Shown here one piece after another: positions 1 to 6,073 of a DNA stretch of 11,891 nucleotides (position 1 is the first letter of the stretch; the number at the start of each line of letters is the position of its first letter). Location of the stretch: contig DQVR01000022.1 in assembly GCA_015661645.1 (NCBI GenBank), forward strand, positions 1 through 11,891, written 5' to 3'. Source of the DNA: Pyrodictium delaneyi (GTDB lineage: Archaea; Thermoproteota; Thermoprotei_A; Sulfolobales; Pyrodictiaceae). Under the pieces are notes generated by a model. The model searched no databases. It was not told where the DNA came from and saw only the letters and a program-made list of their open reading frames with translations. Both the position numbers and the translations under genes were made by a program.

Positions 1-564
1 AAAACAGCGCTGATCATAGTAGGCATGCAGAACGACTTCGTAAAACCCCAAGGCAAGCTCTATGTTCCGGCAGCGGAGGAGACCATTCCTGCAATACGCC
101 GGCTACTAGAGCGCGCCCGCAGTCATGGAGTGATGACAGTGTTTACAAAGGATACACACTACCCTGGCGATCCCGAGCACCGGATCTGGGGCGAGCACGT
201 AGTACGCGGAACCTGGGGATGGGAGATAATCGATGAACTCAAGCCAGTCGAAGGAGAAATAGTGATCGAGAAGACCAGGTATGACGGCTTCTACGGTACA
301 CCGCTTGACGACCTTCTAAGGGTATACGGTATAGAGCATCTGGTCATCGTAGGCACAGTGGCCAACATATGTGTCTTACACACGGCGGGTAGTGCGGCAC
401 TAAGATGGTACAAGATATACGTCCCAATGGACGGTATTAGTGCTCTCAACGAGTTCGACTACTATGTGGCGCTACGCCAGATATCATATCTATATCTAGG
501 CACGATAGTCAAGAGTGCGGATGGAGTAAGGTTCGTGGGCAAGGGGCCTTGGGAGCGTAGATAA
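1..564 (+). CDS. Cysteine hydrolase, isochorismatase/nicotinamidase fold (5' partial)
   Basis: The reading frame is open from base 1 and the first codons read KTALIIVGMQNDF, the first core strand and motif of isochorismatase-like hydrolases. The true start is therefore upstream of the window and the ATG at 25 is internal. In nicotinamidases of this family an Asp/Lys/Cys triad and a metal site (Asp, His, His) act together. Here the Cys is present in ANICVLH (codon 370-372), the Lys in IEKTRYDGFYGT (271-273), and the metal-type residues in KDTH (Asp 151-153, His 157-159) and GEHVVRGT (His 196-198). The position normally holding the catalytic Asp (xVDMQxDF) is Gly (codon GGC, 22-24). The fold assignment is secure, but the substrate is unknown and ordinary amidase activity is doubtful. 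The gene ends 62 bases before the XPD gene. No TATA box is visible between them, so co-transcription is likely. Confidence 0.9.
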   Translation, partial: KTALIIVGMQNDFVKPQGKLYVPAAEETIPAIRRLLERARSHGVMTVFTKDTHYPGDPEHRIWGEHVVRGTWGWEIIDELKPVEGEIVIEKTRYDGFYGTPLDDLLRVYGIEHLVIVGTVANICVLHTAGSAALRWYKIYVPMDGISALNEFDYYVALRQISYLYLGTIVKSADGVRFVGKGPWERR

Positions 565-593
565 CCCGGCACGACACGTGGCTAGGCGTCAGA

Positions 594-615
594 GGTAAGC
601 AGCTCTAGGCTTACC
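594..615 (+). promoter_or_regulatory. Perfect inverted repeat abutting the XPD ribosome binding site
   Basis: GGTAAGC (594-600) and GCTTACC (609-615) are perfect 7-bp arms around an 8-base spacer. The right arm touches the purine-rich GGAGAGGG (616-623) that serves as the Shine-Dalgarno of the XPD gene. It could fold in mRNA and modulate ribosome access, or be a protein site in DNA. There is no T-tract after it, so a terminator is unlikely. The repeat is seen directly; its function is inferred. Confidence 0.4.
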
Positions 616-626
616 GGAGAGGGAGT

Positions 627-2486
627 ATGGAGCCGGGCAACAGTAGAGCATTCCCCTATGATGAGCCGAGGAAGGGTCAGCTAGAAGCGGCAAAGAGTAT
701 AGCTGAGACGGTACGCAGTGAAGGAGTATTCATACTCCACGCGCCAACGGGCTTCGGCAAGACCTCTAGCATAGTATATGGTCTACTGCAAGCTGGCGTC
801 GATAGGGTACTATATGTCGTAAGGACGAGGAATGAGATACAGCCGGTGCTAAGAGAACTGAAACGGTTCGACGTAGAGGAGTATAGCTTCCTCTACAGCG
901 CCAGACGTATGTGCCCGCTACTAGCCGGGGAAAACCTAAGCCATGAAGACTTCTGGGATACGTGTAGACTCCTACGCCTTCGAGGTGGGTGCGCATACTT
1001 CACGAAGCTCGAAGAGTTACAGGCTGGCGACGTCGTCGAGATATTGAAGCACTCTGGCTCTATGCCTCAGAAGGCCGTTAAACTGCTGGCAGCACAAGGC
1101 TACTGTCCATTTTTCGCGCTAAAGCTAGCTGCTACCGAGTCGTCCTTCATAGTAGCCACGTATCCTTACTTGTTCCGGCCAGACATATTCCAGGGAACGT
1201 TCGAGCCACTAGACTACAAAGACTTCGTAGTAGTGGTAGACGAGGCGCACTCGCTCCTAAACATAGCTAGCCTGCTAGAAGCAAGGATAACGCTAGAGGA
1301 CCTAAAGAACGCTGCTAGAGAGATAGAAGAGTACGAGCTTCCAGAGGAAATGGGGCAAGCACTTGAACTGCTTGGCTCGGAGATAGCCCGGAATAAGCCT
1401 GTAGGCCGGAAGCTACGCCGTATAAGCCGTGAAAAGCTGCTTAAAATACTAGGGGATCACGAAAGCTGGATAGATGCGGCACAAGAGGTACGTATAGCTA
1501 AGATAAAGGAGAGGCTGGAAGAAGGCCAGCCAGTAAAACTAAGCGTAGCCCTCGCCCGAGTAGCTAGGTTCGCTGAGCTAGTCGTACTAGAAGGGACCGG
1601 AGTTTACACTTACAGTAATAACAGCCGCGTCGGGGCCGTAGTCCTGCCCCTAGAGCCATGCATTGTTACACGTAAACCCCTCAACGAGTCTAAGGCAGTG
1701 GTACTCGCTAGCGGCACACTGCCAGCATCCTCTATGCTAAGGGACATGCTCTGCATAGAGAAGCCTATGCATGTATACGACGTTGAACTGCTTCACGGCC
1801 CGGTATTCCCGCCACAAAACCAGTATACAATAGTAGCAGCAGAACTTACATCAAGATATACTAGTAGAAGTCGTGAGACATACTACCTCTATGCGCGCTA
1901 CATTATAGAGACCTACCGGAATACCACCAAAGCTATCCTAGTAGTATATCCTAGCTATGAGTTTATGCAGAAAGTGATCAAGCAGATAAACAGTATAGCA
2001 AGGCATGAGAAGATAAATATGATAGTGGAAGACAAGTCCACCAATATAGAGGATGTGGTGGAGGAGATAAAGAATGGTAAAACGCATGTATTAATAAACG
2101 CTGTTGCAGGCGGTAAGTTGACCGAAGGGATAGAGATAGTAGGAGACGACAACAGAAGCATCATAGGGACTGTATTTATAGCAGGCGTGCCATATCCGCA
2201 GTCTGACGACTACTTCCAGGACCAGTTCAATGCGCTGCAGCATAGATTAGGGGAAACTGGCGCGCGTCGGCTTTTATTTGACTATACAGCCATAGTGAGA
2301 ACAAGGCAGGCAATTGGTAGAGCTAGGCGCAGCGCAGAGGACCGTGCTATAGTAGTTCTCGGCGACAATCGGTTCATGCGGAAGACTTTGCGTGAATACC
2401 TAAGAACAAGGATAAATAGAATAGTATTTAATATAGAAGAGTATAGTAGTGTCATACGAAGCACTGCAGAAGCTTTTAACGCTTAA
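627..2486 (+). CDS. xpd: XPD/Rad3-family DNA helicase with Fe-S domain
   Basis: This is a 619-residue superfamily 2 5'-3' DNA helicase of the XPD/Rad3 (DEAD_2) type. Visible elements in order: Walker A APTGFGKT (39-46); four cysteines of the 4Fe-4S domain (96, 113, 122, 160); Walker B DEAH (205-208); a helical arch-like insertion (about 220-320); motif III SGT (362-364); motif V in AGGKLTEGIE (494-503); motif VI QAIGRARRS (561-569) with the arginine finger. All catalytic elements are intact. It is somewhat longer than Sulfolobus-type XPD (about 550). The ATG at 627 is chosen because GGAG (616-619) lies 7 bases upstream and the family N-terminus begins shortly before motif I. Family members unwind DNA and are linked to nucleotide excision repair, though the archaeal role is less certain. 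It probably shares a transcript with the upstream hydrolase. Confidence 0.95.
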   Translation: MEPGNSRAFPYDEPRKGQLEAAKSIAETVRSEGVFILHAPTGFGKTSSIVYGLLQAGVDRVLYVVRTRNEIQPVLRELKRFDVEEYSFLYSARRMCPLLAGENLSHEDFWDTCRLLRLRGGCAYFTKLEELQAGDVVEILKHSGSMPQKAVKLLAAQGYCPFFALKLAATESSFIVATYPYLFRPDIFQGTFEPLDYKDFVVVVDEAHSLLNIASLLEARITLEDLKNAAREIEEYELPEEMGQALELLGSEIARNKPVGRKLRRISREKLLKILGDHESWIDAAQEVRIAKIKERLEEGQPVKLSVALARVARFAELVVLEGTGVYTYSNNSRVGAVVLPLEPCIVTRKPLNESKAVVLASGTLPASSMLRDMLCIEKPMHVYDVELLHGPVFPPQNQYTIVAAELTSRYTSRSRETYYLYARYIIETYRNTTKAILVVYPSYEFMQKVIKQINSIARHEKINMIVEDKSTNIEDVVEEIKNGKTHVLINAVAGGKLTEGIEIVGDDNRSIIGTVFIAGVPYPQSDDYFQDQFNALQHRLGETGARRLLFDYTAIVRTRQAIGRARRSAEDRAIVVLGDNRFMRKTLREYLRTRINRIVFNIEEYSSVIRSTAEAFNA

Positions 2487-2498
2487 ACAGTTAGCAGT

Positions 2499-2513
2499 TA
2501 CTGTGACACAGTA
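2499..2513. promoter_or_regulatory. 15-bp palindrome upstream of a TATA box
   Basis: TACTGTG-A-CACAGTA is a perfect inverted repeat with 7-bp arms and a one-base centre. It begins 12 bases after the XPD stop and ends 9 bases before the TATA-like TTTAAAAA. The odd length, symmetry and position just upstream of TATA/BRE fit a binding site for a dimeric helix-turn-helix regulator. With a one-base centre it cannot form a normal hairpin loop without opening pairs, so a DNA site is favoured over an RNA stem. Function is inferred. Confidence 0.45.
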
Positions 2514-2522
2514 CACGAGGTC

Positions 2523-2530
2523 TTTAAAAA
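2523..2530 (+). promoter_or_regulatory. Archaeal TATA box for the 2550-2700 transcript
   Basis: TTTAAAAA is a good archaeal TATA element. The usual spacing of about 25 bases puts transcription start near 2553-2557, almost exactly at the base of the long GC-rich hairpin starting at 2559. No protein start with a ribosome binding site follows closely, so the transcript would begin with structured RNA. Confidence 0.5.
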
Positions 2531-2552
2531 CCAGGGCCCGCTGTAGTCATTC

Positions 2553-2693
2553 CTACACGAGTGAACCCCGGTCCCCTGCAACACGACCCCGTGTCGTCGG
2601 GGATAGATGGGCAGGGGGCGGGTCACTCCCGGCCGCATCCCTATTTACGCCTTACCTACACGTAGGCTAGAATTCGGCTTTTCTCAGAGAGCC
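2553..2693 (+). ncRNA. Candidate structured RNA (three successive hairpins), unassigned
   Basis: The segment folds strongly. Hairpin 1: GAGTGA/CCC (2559-2564, 2566-2568, one bulged A) pairs with GGGTCACTC (2620-2628). CCCCTGC (2573-2579) pairs with GCAGGGG (2611-2617), and CCCCG (2587-2591) with CGGGG (2598-2602) closes the tip; alternative tips such as ACACG/CGTGT exist. Hairpin 2 is CCTA-CACG-TAGG (2655-2666). Hairpin 3 is GGCTTTT-CTCA-GAGAGCC (2676-2693), with two G-U pairs. Reading frames here have no plausible ribosome binding site. The 70-nt first hairpin is about the size of an archaeal H/ACA guide unit, but I see no ACA box directly after the stem and only a small internal loop. I do not recognise SRP RNA, RNase P RNA or tRNA signatures. 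It could instead be a structured leader of the 57-codon gene. Both ends are uncertain. Confidence 0.4.
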
Positions 2694-2711
2694 ACGGCTG
2701 GATGGTTAGAA

Positions 2712-2717
2712 TTAAAT
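2712..2717 (+). promoter_or_regulatory. TATA-like box for the small gene at 2798
   Basis: TTAAAT within GAATTAAATCC is TATA-like and would start a transcript near 2740, leaving a leader of about 57 bases before the GTG start at 2798. It is an alternative or addition to read-through from the stronger box at 2523. Confidence 0.35.
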
Positions 2718-2747
2718 CCGCTCAGTAGTGTAGAAGCACTATACTGT

Positions 2748-2764
2748 GGCCCTTCAAAGGGGCC
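2748..2764 (+). other. Small hairpin in the leader of the small gene
   Basis: GGCCC (2748-2752) pairs with GGGCC (2760-2764), with a possible additional T-G pair and a short loop containing TCAAA. It lies 21 bases before the GAGGGGGT ribosome binding site. There is no T-tract, so it is more likely a leader element than a terminator. Confidence 0.3.
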
Positions 2765-2797
2765 AGCACGACAGCGCCAGAAGCGAGGGGGTATACT

Positions 2798-2971
2798 GTG
2801 CCGGCAACTGATGTAGAAAGTTTTGTGTCTGAGGCTCGTAAGAAGTTTGAAGAAATATACAAGAGCTATGTCAAGGAGATAGAAGAGGAAGCTAAACACG
2901 TAATATCCCGAAGGCTAAGCCAGATAGAGCCGATAAAGAAGGAAATAGTCAACTCGCTGAGACACATCTAG
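2798..2971 (+). CDS. Small charged helical protein, 57 residues, function unknown
   Basis: A GTG start at 2798 follows GAGGGGGT (2785-2792), a strong crenarchaeal ribosome binding site, by five bases, and the frame closes with TAG at 2969-2971. The protein begins MPATDVESFVSEARKKFEEI and is rich in Lys, Glu, Arg and Ile with no Pro except near residues 2 and 45. Hydrophobic residues recur every three to four positions (V6, V10, A13, F17, I20, Y24, I28, A32, V35 and on), so it should form one amphipathic or coiled-coil helix. Similar small helical proteins include peripheral-stalk subunits of A-type ATPases, but I see no specific match. The antisense frame lacks a ribosome binding site. The gene ends 33 bases before the convergent ATPase gene, with a T5 run (3001-3005) as the likely termination signal. 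Confidence 0.65.
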   Translation: MPATDVESFVSEARKKFEEIYKSYVKEIEEEAKHVISRRLSQIEPIKKEIVNSLRHI

Positions 2972-3004
2972 ATGTTACATAGCTCTGTGTGATGTATGAG
3001 TTTT

Positions 3005-4108
3005 TCATGTGTGCTCCATAGCCTCTCTTACTATCTCCTCTTCTACCGGGTATGCGTGCAGATTCCTAAGAGGCACGTACACCTCCACGTCGCTTCCAAC
3101 ACTCGGCGGTGTAACGTCGCTTGGTAAATCAAGTAGAACCTCGTAATTAGCACCCGGCAGCACTAGTCTAACCTCGATGAAGGGTCCGAGATACATCGAG
3201 ACCGAGACACGACCCCTCACAGTCTCGTAGCTCCCGAGGTCATGTGGAGCGGTCAATCGGGCGCCTTCAGCCTTTATGACCACAGCAGCTTCGTCGCCAC
3301 GGCCTAGCCCATGGTTCACAGCTCTTAGCCTAGCTTTACCGACCCTTACAATAGCCTTGTTGTCATGTAAGTCGTCTACTCTACCTAGTACCAGTGACGT
3401 TCGGCCGAGGAAGACAGCCGTAAAGAGAGTCTGAGGGTTCGTGTAGAGCTCCTCAGGACGCCCTACCTGCTCTATACGACCGTCCCTCATTATAGCCATT
3501 CTGTCTGAAAGTGACATAGCCTCCTCCTGGTCGTGTGTAACGTATACCATTGTTATGCCTAGCTGTCTCTGAAGTTTCTTGAGCTCACCACGCAGCTTTA
3601 ACCGGAGCTTCGCGTCGAGATTACTAAGTGGCTCGTCGAGAAGCAATACCCTAGGCTGGACGGCTAAAGCACGCGCGAGTGCGACACGCTGCTGCTGGCC
3701 ACCACTAAGCTGCCCGGGGAACCGGTTCTCGAACCCCTCCAGGCCAAGTAGTTCTAGCACCCACTTTACGCGCCTATCTATCTCCTCGCGGGGCAGCTTC
3801 CGCAGCTTCAGCCCAAAGGCTATATTCTCGTAGACAGTCATGTGGGGCCATAGGGCCCAGTTCTGGAACACCATCACAGTGCCACGCTTATCCGGAGGCA
3901 TATCGGTTACGTCCTCGCCTTCGAAGTGGACTCTACCCTCGTCGGGAATCTCAAAACCAGCTATAATCCGGAGAAGTGTTGTCTTTCCACAGCCGCTCGG
4001 GCCAAGTATAGAGAATAGCTCACCCTTCTCTATGCTTAGATCTACACCTCTCAGCGCCGTGGTCTTGCCGAAGCGTTTAACAACACCCTTGACTTCTATG
4101 AACGGCAA
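3005..4108 (-). CDS. ABC importer ATPase (FbpC/PotA-like)
   Basis: This is a 367-residue nucleotide-binding subunit that powers the importer encoded just upstream. Motifs: Walker A GPSGCGKT (36-43), Q-loop FQNWALWPHM with Q82, signature LSGGQ (134-138), Walker B VLLLDEP (154-160), D-loop SNLDAKL, and H-loop THD with H192. A C-terminal TOBE-like regulatory domain covers about 240-355, as in the iron, spermidine, maltose and sulfate importer ATPases. The start is a TTG codon (4108-4106); no in-frame ATG or GTG lies closer, and AAGGGAAGGGTG just upstream acts as ribosome binding site. It is the last gene of the minus-strand operon, 81 bases after the permease stop. That gap holds a T5 run on the minus strand (4181-4177) but no clear promoter, so read-through is assumed. 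Its substrate cannot be read from the sequence. Confidence 0.93.
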   Translation of the reverse strand: MPFIEVKGVVKRFGKTTALRGVDLSIEKGELFSILGPSGCGKTTLLRIIAGFEIPDEGRVHFEGEDVTDMPPDKRGTVMVFQNWALWPHMTVYENIAFGLKLRKLPREEIDRRVKWVLELLGLEGFENRFPGQLSGGQQQRVALARALAVQPRVLLLDEPLSNLDAKLRLKLRGELKKLQRQLGITMVYVTHDQEEAMSLSDRMAIMRDGRIEQVGRPEELYTNPQTLFTAVFLGRTSLVLGRVDDLHDNKAIVRVGKARLRAVNHGLGRGDEAAVVIKAEGARLTAPHDLGSYETVRGRVSVSMYLGPFIEVRLVLPGANYEVLLDLPSDVTPPSVGSDVEVYVPLRNLHAYPVEEEIVREAMEHT

Positions 4109-4189
4109 ATCTGTGCACCCTTCCCTTCTCCCGGTCTAGCCGCTCCTACGGGGCCGGTCATCCTAGTAGACTTGGCAAAAAGGGTAAAC

Positions 4190-6073
4190 CTAGATGGTTA
4201 CGAGTGCCTGGCCACGTCGTGCAAGCCTGGATGCAATAGTTATCACTACAGCCTCTATAGTCATCAATATCACCGCTAGAGCAGCAGCCTTTGCATGAGG
4301 CTGAGTACCACCGGCTACTACGGTTGCTTGAGTTGTAAGCTGGAGTATAGCAAACGTTATCGGGCCTACATGGTCCGGTGACACCATGCTACCCTTCAGC
4401 CCGCCTAAGGTTATGCTCACACTAACCTCGCTAAGCACGTAGATAGCGCTCAGCAGTAGACCAGCCAGTATACCTCTCCATACAAGAGGTAGCACTATCC
4501 TCCGAATTACCCGGGCACGACGCGCTCCCAGGCTTCGTGCTGCCTCCTCTAGCTCCTCTGGCGTCTGTATGACAGCCGTAAACACCGAGCGCACTGTGAA
4601 CGGTATTTTTCTCATAACATAGGCTAGCACTAGCACATGGGCTGGGAAGAGCACTGGGTCAAGCATTGAGCCCTGGAAGTAGGTTGTGAAGAACACATAG
4701 TAGCTAAACGCGACTACGAGACCCGGCACAGCAAGTGGCAGCGACGACAGTATGTCGAGGACGGATGCGCCTGGTAGCCGTGCACGGGCTGTAGCATAGC
4801 CGGCCATGAAGCCAAGCAGTGCTATGAACACAAGCGCCTGCGCCACGTATGATAGACTGTTGTATATGCTCCTCATCACACCCTCTATCTCTGTCAACGT
4901 GGCGAAGTTCATGAACATGCTGTCAAGTGGCAAGAGCTCTGGTAGCGGGCCAATCCATTTCTTGCTAAATGCTAGGACTACGACGCCTATCTGCGGCGCG
5001 GCTGCGGTAGCTATCACGGGTAGTACAACCAGGTACACAGCAGCAAGCCCACGGCGGCCTAGCCGAAGCCCGCGGAACGGTCTCGGTGCGCCCCGTGCTA
5101 GCCGGGCATAGTATCTTAGGCTCAGATACCTCCTAACAACGATAAGAGGCAAGGCAGCGAAGACTAGCATGAGAAAGCTTAGAGCAGCTACAGCAGGGCG
5201 AGAAGCCTCACTGCCCACGCTCTGGAAGTACTGGTATATTTGATACGCCATAACCTTGTGGAAACGAAAGATTATAGGCGCACCAACATCCTCAAGGCTC
5301 AGGATGAACACGAGTGTCGAGCCAGCTAGAACGCCAGGCATGGCCAGTGGGAGAATTATGCTCCTTATCAGCCGCCAGCCGCGTGCACCGAGATTAATAG
5401 CTTGTTCTACAAGCGTGGCGTCGATGGCACCGAGCGCGGCAAGGGTGTTTATATAGACAATAGGGTAGAACATTAGTATCTGTGCAAGGGCTACCCCGGC
5501 CTGACCGCTAAACTCTATCATTATGTCCTTGCCGATAAGAGGTCTAGTTACCTCGCTAAGTACGTAGGAGAAGGTATTGAGTGTAAAGCTCTTACCGAAG
5601 TAGCGTTGCATTACATAAGCATTAACAAAGGGTGCTATCAACAAGGGTATATAGGCTAGTATAGCTAATAGCCTCCTCCCGGGAAATCTGTAGAGGCCTA
5701 TAAGTATAGCAGTGGTAGAGCCTATTAACGCGGCAATGAATGTAACGAGCAGGGCATTTACAACGCTATTTCCTATAACGCCTAGATCAAAACCATTAAC
5801 TGAGATACGTATCATATTTGGTAATTCTCTTACTGTTATGAAGTTGTTAAAAGCTTCTGAGCTTAAGTCTATGTAGTAGCTTGATGTGAGCTCTCTGAAG
5901 TCCATCTTAGAGGCTTCAACAACTACTATGAAGAGTGGGGCCACGAATCCAAAAAGCATAGCTAGGATTGGGATATAGAGGAGGAGAACTATCTCGAGGT
6001 CGGTTCTAGCTCTAGGGGCTATCCTTGATGTAATACGCCTAAGCGATAATGGGATGCTAGCTGCCAAGGGCAC
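4190..6073 (-). CDS. ABC importer permease, two fused BPD_transp_1 domains
   Basis: This is an integral membrane permease of 627 residues in which two MetI-type domains are fused, as in the FbpB/ThiP-type importers. Each half carries an EAA loop contacting the ATPase: EQAINLGA near 223-230 and LEEAARSLGA near 508-517. About twelve hydrophobic segments are visible (first near 27-51, last near 596-615). The frame stays open upstream to an ATG at 6118, but the GTG at 6073 is preferred: it follows a perfect GGAGGT (6084-6079) by five bases and removes a 15-residue extension encoded inside the binding-protein gene. The two genes then overlap by 17 bases (6057-6073), which suggests translational coupling. 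It forms the pore for the substrate delivered by the binding protein. Confidence 0.92.
   Translation of the reverse strand: MPLAASIPLSLRRITSRIAPRARTDLEIVLLLYIPILAMLFGFVAPLFIVVVEASKMDFRELTSSYYIDLSSEAFNNFITVRELPNMIRISVNGFDLGVIGNSVVNALLVTFIAALIGSTTAILIGLYRFPGRRLLAILAYIPLLIAPFVNAYVMQRYFGKSFTLNTFSYVLSEVTRPLIGKDIMIEFSGQAGVALAQILMFYPIVYINTLAALGAIDATLVEQAINLGARGWRLIRSIILPLAMPGVLAGSTLVFILSLEDVGAPIIFRFHKVMAYQIYQYFQSVGSEASRPAVAALSFLMLVFAALPLIVVRRYLSLRYYARLARGAPRPFRGLRLGRRGLAAVYLVVLPVIATAAAPQIGVVVLAFSKKWIGPLPELLPLDSMFMNFATLTEIEGVMRSIYNSLSYVAQALVFIALLGFMAGYATARARLPGASVLDILSSLPLAVPGLVVAFSYYVFFTTYFQGSMLDPVLFPAHVLVLAYVMRKIPFTVRSVFTAVIQTPEELEEAARSLGARRARVIRRIVLPLVWRGILAGLLLSAIYVLSEVSVSITLGGLKGSMVSPDHVGPITFAILQLTTQATVVAGGTQPHAKAAALAVILMTIEAVVITIASRLARRGQALVTI

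Noticed and set aside
655..706. ATGATGA followed about 40 bases later by CTGA, resembling boxes C and D of a guide RNA inside the XPD gene.
   Set aside because: No internal C'/D' pair and no terminal stem; the bases are well explained as XPD codons.
2607..2816. 69-codon plus-strand frame across the GC-rich region.
   Set aside because: No ribosome binding site before the ATG, protein-like composition absent, and it lies in the foldable RNA segment.
2684..2899. 71-codon minus-strand frame over the small gene.
   Set aside because: No ribosome binding site, and the opposite frame has a strong one plus a coherent amphipathic helix.
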